In this document: positions 34,445 through 41,398 of the stretch, in pieces
How the letters are laid out: every line of letters begins with the position of its first letter
How positions within the stretch are numbered: the stretch's first letter is position 1
NCBI GenBank assembly: GCA_050247235.1
Contig: JBFWUN010000013.1
Coordinates: forward strand, 1-64,000
DNA length: 64,000 nucleotides
Origin: CAIKBL01 sp050247235
Lineage (GTDB): Bacteria > Pseudomonadota > Gammaproteobacteria > Ga0077536
Direction of reading: 5' to 3'
Program-made: the position numbers and the translations under genes
Notes under the pieces: generated by a model
Databases searched by the model: none
The model's input: only the letters and a program-made list of their open reading frames with translations
What the model was told of the DNA's origin: nothing

Positions 34445-34494
34445 ATGATACCCCTCCACAAATATCGACGATAGATTTTTTTATCGATATTTTC
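34445..34494 (-). promoter_or_regulatory. Operator site B (shared TTTATCGATATTTT motif) and promoter
   Basis: TTTATCGATATTTT (34480-34493) and ACAAATATCGACGATAG (34458-34474) reproduce the layout of site A near 24300. TATCAT (34445-34450, minus strand) is a 5/6 match to a -10 box and lies seven bases beyond the operator, toward catechol dioxygenase 2. The 145-base divergent region also serves the tautomerase gene on the plus strand, so one protein could control both. Confidence 0.65.
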
Positions 34495-34547
34495 TGGTCA
34501 ATCGTTAGACTCGACCGCACGTTGAAACGCCGCTGAAGGAGAACCCG

Positions 34548-34826
34548 ATGCCGTTGGTCCAGATCACGATCCTGCAAGGTCGCCCCACCGCCCAGAAACA
34601 CCGCCTGCTGCGGGAAATCACCGCGGTGATGTCGGACGTGCTGGGTTCGCCGAAGGAACGCATCCGCGTCTGCATCAACGAAGTCCATCCCGACTGCTGG
34701 GGCATCGCCGGCGAACCCGCGAGCCAGGTCCGGGCAACGGAAATCAAGGCGCGCGCGGCCGCGGCGCGCAAGCAGTCCGCGCGCCAGCCCGCGACAAAAC
34801 CGGCCCGGCGAGGGCGTTCCGCGTAG
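34548..34826 (+). CDS. dmpI: 4-Oxalocrotonate tautomerase with extended basic tail
   Basis: A 92-residue member of the tautomerase family converting 2-hydroxymuconate to 2-oxo-3-hexenedioate. After removal of Met the catalytic Pro1 is exposed (PLVQITILQGR); Arg11 and Arg39 are present, and residue 50 is Trp instead of Phe. The usual enzyme is about 62 residues; here ~30 extra residues rich in Ala, Lys and Arg follow (IKARAAAARKQSARQPATKP). The ATG is preceded by AAGGAGA. It stands alone on the plus strand, divergent from catechol dioxygenase 2. Confidence 0.9.
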   Translation: MPLVQITILQGRPTAQKHRLLREITAVMSDVLGSPKERIRVCINEVHPDCWGIAGEPASQVRATEIKARAAAARKQSARQPATKPARRGRSA

Positions 34827-34931
34827 GGCATCCCGGCGGCACGCGGGCGCGCGCGGCCGTGCGCTGTCGCGGTGATGCGCTGCGCCGGGTGCGCGGGTGC
34901 ACGGCCGCATGACGGCCGGCGCGCAGGTTCC

Positions 34932-35708
34932 TCAGGGCAGACCCTTGCGGCGCCCGGCATCGAGCATCAGGGTCGAACCGGTCATCGCGCTTGCTTCGGG
35001 TGCCAGCAGCATCGTCACCGCCCAGGTCACCTGTTCCAGCGTGGTGAAAGTGCGCAGCGACGATTCCGCGCGCATCTCGTCGAGGATCGTGTCCACCGGC
35101 ACCCCGCGTCGTGCCGCGCGCTCGCGCGCGATGCCGTGGAGACGCGCGGTGTCCGCCGGCCCCGGCGCAATCACGTGCGCGGTGATGCCACGTTCGCCGT
35201 AGGCAAGACTGAGCTGACGCACGAGGTTGGGCAGCGCGGCGTTCGCGACACCGGCGGTGGCGTGGTAGGCCACCGGTTCAAACCCGTAGTGCCCGCCCAC
35301 CGCGACGAGCCGCGAACCCGCGCGCAGCCAGCCGTCCACCGCGCGCACCAGTCGCAGCATCCCGGTGATCTTGATCGCGACGGCCGCTTCCAGCGCGGTG
35401 GTCGGCGCATCGAGGATGCCGCCGGCCACCGGCACGCCCGCGCAGTTCAGCGCCATGCGCACGGGCGCGTCGAGGCAGGCACCGATCTGTGCGATCGACT
35501 CGTCCCGGGAGATGTCCGCCGCGCAGGTCACGAGACCCGGCAGCGATTCGGCGAGCGATGCCAGGGCAGCTTGCGATCTCCCGACGGCGACCACGCCGAG
35601 TCCCGCCGCCTGCAACGCACGGCAGAGCGCGCTGCCCATGTTGCCGGCCGCGCCCACCACGACGGCGAGCTGGCGATCCGGTCCGGCGGCGTCGCTTTGC
35701 GCTGTCAT
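34932..35708 (-). CDS. SDR-fold protein with incomplete catalytic triad
   Basis: A 258-residue SDR-like protein. The nucleotide-binding turn GAAGNMGSALCRAL (19-32) and NCAG (88-91, variant of NNAG) are clear, and the C-terminus TGSTLMLDAGRRKG is normal for SDRs. However, the active site is degenerate: the expected Ser position is Gly139 (AVGGHYG) and the YxxxK motif reads Y148-H-A-T-A, without Lys. It may bind NAD(P) without classical oxidoreduction, or use another mechanism. ATG at 35708 is used; a GTG four codons upstream overlaps the stop of the preceding gene (GTGA). It is the last gene of the lower-pathway operon. Confidence 0.8.
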   Translation of the reverse strand: MTAQSDAAGPDRQLAVVVGAAGNMGSALCRALQAAGLGVVAVGRSQAALASLAESLPGLVTCAADISRDESIAQIGACLDAPVRMALNCAGVPVAGGILDAPTTALEAAVAIKITGMLRLVRAVDGWLRAGSRLVAVGGHYGFEPVAYHATAGVANAALPNLVRQLSLAYGERGITAHVIAPGPADTARLHGIARERAARRGVPVDTILDEMRAESSLRTFTTLEQVTWAVTMLLAPEASAMTGSTLMLDAGRRKGLP

Positions 35709-35716
35709 CGGCACAC

Positions 35717-37438
35717 TCACGCGGCAGTGCGCCGCCACCACGCGGCGATCGCACGATTGACCTCCGCCGCATGGAAACGCGCGGTGCGCCCGGTGGGCGG
35801 CAGCGCCTCGTCGTAGAAGAACGCCGGCAGCTCGTCGTCGACCTCGGTGAAGCCGGCCGCGGCGTTGAACGCGGCCTCGAGCCGCAAGGTTTCCCGTCCC
35901 AGCCGCACGAAGAAATCGGGATCGAGCGCCGTGCCGTGCGCATCGTTGAGGGCGTCCACCATCATCTGCAGGTTCGTGTTGGTGACCGAGCGGCCGAACA
36001 CGCACAGCCCGAGCGAGTCGGCCGCTGCACACATTACCTGGGTGTCCATGCTGACCCCCACGAGTTCCTCGAGGTCCTTGCCCTGGCAGTCGTACTTCGG
36101 TGCGTTGCCGGTGGTGTGATCGGCGCCCTGCGCCGTGACCATCATCGAGATCCCCGTCACCTCGATGACCCGGGGATCGTACGCGCTGATCGCCTGCTTC
36201 TTGATCACCGGCGTCCGGTGCACGCCGTAATGCACCCCCACCCGCGCAGTGCCCTGCGCCCACAGCCGGCCATTCGGCGTGCCCGCCCGGATCTCGTCCA
36301 GCACGGAGCGCAGGAACGGCATGTCGCCGAACGGTGCGAGACCGGCGTCGAGCAGTACTCCCATCATCGCGCCGGTCTCGATCGTGTCGATGCCGAGATC
36401 GTTGGCGTGGAAGTTGAGCTCGGCCAGGTCGTCCGGATCGGTCAGTCCGCAGTTGGTGCCCATCAGTCCGAGCGTTTCGTACTCGACCGGCGAGACGATT
36501 TCGCGGCCCTCGCGGTCGACGTACACGTTACTGCACTCGATCATGCAGCCGGGCATGCAGGCATGCGCGGTCTGCCCGCCACGCGCGAGGTTCTGCATCC
36601 GGATGTGGTCGCCGCCCATTTTCAGCACCTCGCGGGTGGTGTCGACGATGCGACCCGAGGTGAAATTATTGACGGGCAGCGCGCCAATCAGGTTGGTGTA
36701 ATCCGCCATCGCCGCGGTGCCGTAGTCACGGTACATGTTGATGGCCTCGTCCGCGCGGATCAGCTGGCCGTAGCGCTTCACACCCTGCAGCACCTTCTTG
36801 CGATCGCGGAACTCCGGCATGCGATCGAAATCCGCGACGATCGCCTTGACCTTCTTCACCCCCATCACGGCACCCACCCCGCCGCGCGCGGCGAGTCGCG
36901 CCGGGCGATCGTCGGTGTCGCTGAATGCGATGCCCGCGAGCAGTCCGCCGTATTCACCCACCGGACCGCAGATCGCGAGGCTGACCTTCTTGCCGTACTT
37001 CGCATGCAGCAGCGCGGCACATTCGAAGTTCGCCTTGCCGAGAAACGGCGCGGCCGACTCGAATTCGATGCCGCCGTCCTTGCGCAGATGGATCACGACC
37101 CAATCATCGGCCGCGCCATGCAAGGTGAATCCGGCAATCGACAGATGGCCCATCGCAAGCCCGAAAGAACCGCCGGCGTTGGCCTCCTTGATGCCGCCGG
37201 TCAGCGGGCTCTTGCAGCCGACGCTGGTGCGGTTGGCATTCGACCAGTTGGTTCCCGCCAACGGACCGGCCGAGAAGATGAGCGGGTTCTCGCCGGACAG
37301 CGGATCGCAGGTGGCGGCCCCGAGATCAGTCAGGGTGCGCGCGATGAAGTAGCGTCCGGCCCTGGCGATCTGCTCGCCGTCGAAAGTCTCGGCGCGGATG
37401 GTGCGGGTCGGGAGATCGATGTGCAGGTACTTGCGCAT
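35717..37438 (-). CDS. Aldehyde:ferredoxin oxidoreductase family protein (tungsten/molybdopterin, YdhV-like)
   Basis: A 573-residue protein of the AOR family. The N-terminal domain shows GPLAGTNWSNANRTSVG, CKSPLTGGIKEANAGG and FGLAMGHL, binding the bis-pterin cofactor. The [4Fe-4S] cysteines are C294-M-P-G-C298-M-I-E-C302 (C-x3-C-x3-C rather than the C-x2-C-x3-C of archaeal AOR) plus C479. These enzymes oxidise aldehydes to acids, or reduce acids, with ferredoxin, and hold tungsten or molybdenum. It lies in a run with dmpC-E-F-G-H and an SDR-like gene. No dedicated ferredoxin or pterin synthesis gene is adjacent. Possible substrates are acetaldehyde or ring-fission aldehydes; this is inference. 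Confidence 0.88.
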   Translation of the reverse strand: MRKYLHIDLPTRTIRAETFDGEQIARAGRYFIARTLTDLGAATCDPLSGENPLIFSAGPLAGTNWSNANRTSVGCKSPLTGGIKEANAGGSFGLAMGHLSIAGFTLHGAADDWVVIHLRKDGGIEFESAAPFLGKANFECAALLHAKYGKKVSLAICGPVGEYGGLLAGIAFSDTDDRPARLAARGGVGAVMGVKKVKAIVADFDRMPEFRDRKKVLQGVKRYGQLIRADEAINMYRDYGTAAMADYTNLIGALPVNNFTSGRIVDTTREVLKMGGDHIRMQNLARGGQTAHACMPGCMIECSNVYVDREGREIVSPVEYETLGLMGTNCGLTDPDDLAELNFHANDLGIDTIETGAMMGVLLDAGLAPFGDMPFLRSVLDEIRAGTPNGRLWAQGTARVGVHYGVHRTPVIKKQAISAYDPRVIEVTGISMMVTAQGADHTTGNAPKYDCQGKDLEELVGVSMDTQVMCAAADSLGLCVFGRSVTNTNLQMMVDALNDAHGTALDPDFFVRLGRETLRLEAAFNAAAGFTEVDDELPAFFYDEALPPTGRTARFHAAEVNRAIAAWWRRTAA

Positions 37439-37608
37439 GGCGGGTCCTCGTCTGTTGCCCGGCGGTCGGGCCGGATCCTCGGGGACGATTCTAAACTCGC
37501 GGGCCCGTGCGCGTCGCGCCGAGGAGTTCCCGCGCGGCCATCGCGCGCATCGCCATGGCGCGCGGTCGAAACGCTGTTCCGGATGCCGTACCGCTGCGCG
37601 CCAAGGGG

Positions 37609-37711
37609 CGGAAGTTGTGCGTCCCGCGCGACCGTCGCGCCGCAGGGATGCGGCGCGCGAGCCTCCAGGGATGGATTCACGGCGTGTCGCGCCTGGGACG
37701 CGCAACTTCCG
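37609..37711. repeat. 103-base inverted-repeat element (MITE- or REP-like)
   Basis: In the 312-base gap between the AOR-family gene and dmpH, CGGAAGTTGTGCGTCCC (37609-37625) and GGGACGCGCAACTTCCG (37695-37711) are inverted copies matching at 16 of 17 bases. Pairing continues inward through GCGCGA/TCGCGC with a two-base bulge. The interior has a second hairpin, GCGCCGC-AGGGAT-GCGGCGC. On the minus strand the centre reads GTGAATCCATCCCTGGAGGC, a phrase that I associate with intergenic repeats of several proteobacteria. I saw no second copy in the window. The rest of the gap holds no gene I can support. Confidence 0.6.
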
Positions 37712-37750
37712 ACCGGCCCCGGACCCAATCAAGGCGTCCGGAATAGCGCG

Positions 37751-38551
37751 TCAGACAAACCGCATCCGCACCGAACCGAGACTCTGGTAATGCACCGTGA
37801 CGCTGTCCCCCGCGTGCACGTGAATCGCGGCGGTGATGCCTCCGGTCATCACCAGGCAACCGGCGGGGATCTCGTCGCCGAGCGCGGCGCGCTGGTTGGC
37901 GAGCATCGCGACGGCCTCCAGCGGATTGCCCAGCACCGCGGCACCCGCGCCCGTCTCGGCCACCTGGCCGTTGCGGGTCAGCACCACGCCTTCCGTCAGC
38001 AGGTCGATCTCGTGCAGTCGGCGCGACCGCCCCCCTGCCACGTAGCCCGCGGCGGAGGTGTTGTCCGCCACGACGCTCAGGACATCGAACTTGAAATCCG
38101 CGAAGCGTGAATCGATGACCTCGATGGCCGGCAGCACGAAATCGATCGCGGCGGCCGCACGCGCGGCATCGCAGCCGGGGCCACGCAACGCGGTTTTCAT
38201 CACGACAGCGATCTCGGCTTCGATCCGGGGGTGGATGTAGCGGGTGACGGGGATCTCGGCGCCGTCACCATACGCACCTTCATCGGTGATGAAACCGTGC
38301 AGCGACTCGGTGACCCCCATCTGCAGCATCTTGGCACGTGACGTCAGCCCCATCTTGAGACCCGTGACGCGGATTCCCCGGCTTACCATGCGCCGACGAA
38401 GTTCCGCCTGCACCGCGTACGCGTCGCCAAGCGTCATCTGCGGATGATCTGCAGTCAGCATCGGGATGGCGGTGCGGTTGCGTGCCGCGTCGTCCACCCG
38501 CTGGGCCAGAGTCGCGACCGTCGTCGCGTCGAGCGTGCGTGCTTCAAACAT
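37751..38551 (-). CDS. dmpH: 4-Oxalocrotonate (2-oxo-3-hexenedioate) decarboxylase
   Basis: A 266-residue enzyme of the hydratase/decarboxylase (FAA-related) family. It removes CO2 from 2-oxo-3-hexenedioate to give 2-hydroxypenta-2,4-dienoate. Features: GLKMGLTSRAKMLQMGV, the metal-ligand region PRIEAEIAVVM and EVIDSRFADFKF, and GAGAAVLGNPLEAVAMLAN. It is paralogous to DmpE (40607-41395), with which it forms a complex in known meta pathways. It overlaps dmpG by eight bases, so the two are coupled. Confidence 0.92.
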   Translation of the reverse strand: MFEARTLDATTVATLAQRVDDAARNRTAIPMLTADHPQMTLGDAYAVQAELRRRMVSRGIRVTGLKMGLTSRAKMLQMGVTESLHGFITDEGAYGDGAEIPVTRYIHPRIEAEIAVVMKTALRGPGCDAARAAAAIDFVLPAIEVIDSRFADFKFDVLSVVADNTSAAGYVAGGRSRRLHEIDLLTEGVVLTRNGQVAETGAGAAVLGNPLEAVAMLANQRAALGDEIPAGCLVMTGGITAAIHVHAGDSVTVHYQSLGSVRMRFV

Positions 38552-39587
38552 GGGCCACCTGCCGTTCCGCCTGCTGCTTCTGCTGGAGTTCCAGCGCGAC
38601 TTCCTCGATCAGGTCCTCCTGGCCGCCCACGGTCCGACGGCGTCCCATCTCGGCGAGGATGTCGCGCGAGGACACGCCGTAACGCGCCGCGGCGCGCTGC
38701 GCGAACAGCAGGAACGTGGAGTACACGCCGGTGTAGCCGATCAGCAGAGAATCGCGATCGAGGCGGATCTGCTGGTCCATGATCGGAAGGACCCGCTCCT
38801 CGGCGACGTCCATGATGCGATAGAGATCCACGTTGGTCGGGATCCCCATGCGCCTGCACACCGCGACGAACGCCTCCAGCGGCGTGTTGCCCGCCCCCGC
38901 GCCGAGCCCGGCAGCCGATCCGTCGATGCGCGTAGCCCCGGCCTGCACCGCCGCGATCGAGTTCGTGACGCCGAGCGCGAGGTTGTGATGCCCGTGAAAG
39001 CCGATCTCGGTCTCCGGGCGCAGCGCGCGCCGCATCGCGGCGATGCGCGCGGTGACGTCCTCCGGGATCATGTAGCCCGCGGAGTCGGTGCAGTACACGC
39101 ACTGCGCGCCGTAATCCTCCATCTGCTTCGCCTGCGCCGCGAGCGCATCGGCGTCGATCATGTGCGCCATCATCAGGAAGCCGACGGTATCGAGGCCCAG
39201 CTCGCGCCCGCGCTTGATGTGCTGCTCCGCGACGTCGGCCTCCGTACACAAGGTGGCGACGCGCACCGTGTGGATCCCGCAGTCATACGCCATCTGCAGT
39301 TCGTCCACGGTGCCGATGCCGGGGATCAGCAGCACCGATACCCGGGTGCGCTTGAGCGCCGGAATGACGTGACGCAGGTACTGTTCGTCGGTGAACGCCG
39401 GGAATCCGTAGTTGATCGAAGCGCCACCGAGACCATCGCCGTGGGTGACCTCGATCAGGTCGACCCCGGCCTCGTCGAGCCCCGTCGCAATGGCGTGCAT
39501 CTGCTCGAGGCTGATCTGGTGGCGCTTCGGGTGCATCCCGTCGCGCAGGCACATGTCGTGAACCTTGACCGTCGGCTGGGTGCTCAT
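38544..39587 (-). CDS. dmpG: 4-Hydroxy-2-oxovalerate aldolase
   Basis: A 347-residue class II (Mn/Mg) aldolase splitting 4-hydroxy-2-oxovalerate into pyruvate and acetaldehyde. The active site shows CLRDGMHPKRHQ (Arg15, Asp16, His19), and the metal-binding HGHHNLALG near residue 200. Acetaldehyde is channelled to DmpF, whose gene overlaps by one base (TGATG). The C-terminal part has the DmpF-contacting helices. The frame continues upstream into dmpF but is not coding there. Confidence 0.95.
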   Translation of the reverse strand: MSTQPTVKVHDMCLRDGMHPKRHQISLEQMHAIATGLDEAGVDLIEVTHGDGLGGASINYGFPAFTDEQYLRHVIPALKRTRVSVLLIPGIGTVDELQMAYDCGIHTVRVATLCTEADVAEQHIKRGRELGLDTVGFLMMAHMIDADALAAQAKQMEDYGAQCVYCTDSAGYMIPEDVTARIAAMRRALRPETEIGFHGHHNLALGVTNSIAAVQAGATRIDGSAAGLGAGAGNTPLEAFVAVCRRMGIPTNVDLYRIMDVAEERVLPIMDQQIRLDRDSLLIGYTGVYSTFLLFAQRAAARYGVSSRDILAEMGRRRTVGGQEDLIEEVALELQQKQQAERQVAHV

Positions 39588-40507
39588 CACGCGGCCTCCG
39601 TTGCGACCTGGGGGAATGTCAGTGAGCCGTCCTGCAGGCGCTGCGCGATCATCTCGCCGGTGCGCAGCGCCGCGGCGGTCATGATGTCGAGGTTGCCCGC
39701 GTACTTCGGCAGGTAATCGCCAAGACCGGCGACTTCCAGGAATACGGATACGCGATTGCCGTCGAACACGGGTTGCTGCTTCAGGGTATAGCCGGGGACA
39801 TAGCGCTGAACCTCGGCGACCATCGCGTGGACGGATTCCGTGATGCGCGCCTGGTCGGGCACGGTCTCGGTCAGGCAATGCACCGTGTCGCGCATGATGA
39901 GCGGCGGTTCGGCCGGGTTCAGGATGATGATCGCCTTGCCCTTCTTCGCACCGCCTACCCGTTCGAGGCCACGCGCCGTCGTCCGGGTGAACTCGTCGAT
40001 GTTCTTGCGCGTGCCGGGGCCGGCGGACTTCGACGCCACCGTCGCGATGATCTCGGCGTAGCTTACCGGCTGCACGCGTGACACCGCGTGAACGATCGGG
40101 ATCGTCGCCTGTCCGCCACAGCTCACCATGTTCACGTTCGCGGTCTGCTGGCGCATGTGGTGTTCGAGATTGACCGGCGGTACGCAGAACGGTCCGATCG
40201 CGGCAGGTGTCAGGTCGATCATGAACACGCTCTCCGCGAGTACCTTGCGGCTGTTCTCGGCGTGCACGTACGCCGACGTGGCGTCGAACGCGATGCGGAT
40301 GTCGTCGCTCCGGAACGACGGCAACGCGGCATCGAGCCCTTCGTGCGTGGTCTTCAGCCCGGCGGCACGCGCCCTGGCGAGGCCGTCGGACGCCGGGTCC
40401 ACCCCGATCATCCACACCGGGTTCAGCCATTCCGAGCGCAGCGCCTTGAACATCAGGTCGGTTCCGATGTTGCCGGACCCTATCAGCGCGCAATTGATTC
40501 TTGCCAT
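39587..40507 (-). CDS. dmpF: Acetaldehyde dehydrogenase (acylating)
   Basis: A 306-residue CoA-acylating dehydrogenase converting acetaldehyde, NAD and CoA to acetyl-CoA. The NAD-binding LIGSGNIGTDLM (8-19) and the catalytic Cys130 in NMVSCGGQATIPI are present; GPGTRKNIDEFTRTT is typical. The ATG at 40507 has a GAAGGA ribosome site; a start five codons upstream is less good. It works as a complex with DmpG. A 99-base gap separates it from dmpE. Confidence 0.95.
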   Translation of the reverse strand: MARINCALIGSGNIGTDLMFKALRSEWLNPVWMIGVDPASDGLARARAAGLKTTHEGLDAALPSFRSDDIRIAFDATSAYVHAENSRKVLAESVFMIDLTPAAIGPFCVPPVNLEHHMRQQTANVNMVSCGGQATIPIVHAVSRVQPVSYAEIIATVASKSAGPGTRKNIDEFTRTTARGLERVGGAKKGKAIIILNPAEPPLIMRDTVHCLTETVPDQARITESVHAMVAEVQRYVPGYTLKQQPVFDGNRVSVFLEVAGLGDYLPKYAGNLDIMTAAALRTGEMIAQRLQDGSLTFPQVATEAA

Positions 40508-40606
40508 GTCGTCATCCTTCACGCCGCGCGGGCGTCACGAGAGTTGTACCGAGTCCCGGGTCCGGGCGCCGCGCCAGCCGGATCGTGCGCGGGCATCCCG
40601 GACGCG

Positions 40607-41395
40607 TCAGACGAACTTTGCGCGCAGGCGACCGATGCCGCCGATCGCGAGCTCCATTTCGTCGCCGGGCGCGATCGGGATCAGCGGCACCAGCGACCCG
40701 GACAGGATGACTTCGCCCGCCTTCAGCGCTACCCCGTGCCGGCCGAGGGCATTCGCGAGCCAGGTCACCGCGTTCAGCGGCGATCCGAGCGCCGCCGCTC
40801 CGGCGCCGGTCGCCACCAGTTCGCCGTTCTTCCACAGCACCATGCCGCACGTGACGAGATCCACCGAGTGGACATCGACCAGGGTGTCGCTGACGACGAA
40901 CAGTCCGCACGACGCGTTGTCGGCAATGGTGTCCTGGATGCGGATCTTCCAGTCGCGAATCCGCGAATCCACGATTTCGAAGCATGCCTTGACTCCGGCG
41001 GTCGCCGCGAGCACGTCAGACGGAGTCACGCCGGGTCCCGCGAGATCGTGCTTCAGCACGAAGGCAATCTCGCCCTCCGCCTTCGGCAGCATCAGTTCGC
41101 GGCTGATGGGCACCGGCGCGCCCTCGACGCACTGCATCCGGTCGGTCAGGAAGCCGTAGTCCGGCTCATTGACCTTCAGCATGTCCTGCACCGCGCGGCT
41201 GGTCAGTCCGATCTTCTTGCCGACGATGCGTTCGCCGTCGGCTTCGCGGCGCTTCAGGATGCCGAGCGACACGCGGTATGCATCGTCCTGCGTGAGCGAC
41301 GGATCGCGCTCGCTGAGCGGCTCCACGGCGCCACGGTTGCGCAGCGCGGTGAACAGTTCTTCGCTGTAGCGATCGAGAGTTTCGGTGGAGGCCAT
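40607..41395 (-). CDS. dmpE: 2-Hydroxypenta-2,4-dienoate hydratase
   Basis: A 262-residue hydratase adding water to 2-hydroxypentadienoate to form 4-hydroxy-2-oxovalerate. Features: GKKIGLTSRAVQDML, the metal ligands in PKAEGEIAFVLKHDL and EIVDSRIRDWKI, and GAGAAALGSPLNAVTWLAN. It is the paralogue of DmpH but keeps the hydratase-type sequence. It lies three bases after the dmpC stop and belongs to the same operon. Confidence 0.93.
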   Translation of the reverse strand: MASTETLDRYSEELFTALRNRGAVEPLSERDPSLTQDDAYRVSLGILKRREADGERIVGKKIGLTSRAVQDMLKVNEPDYGFLTDRMQCVEGAPVPISRELMLPKAEGEIAFVLKHDLAGPGVTPSDVLAATAGVKACFEIVDSRIRDWKIRIQDTIADNASCGLFVVSDTLVDVHSVDLVTCGMVLWKNGELVATGAGAAALGSPLNAVTWLANALGRHGVALKAGEVILSGSLVPLIPIAPGDEMELAIGGIGRLRAKFV

Positions 41396-41398
41396 GGC

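Noticed and set aside
34827..34931. G+C-rich hairpins after the tautomerase gene as a terminator
   Set aside because: Several short GC-rich inverted repeats are possible in any sequence of this composition, none stands out and none is followed by T residues.
35489..38110. An 873-codon open frame on the plus strand
   Set aside because: Antisense to the AOR-family and dmpH genes; low-complexity composition and no recognisable motif.
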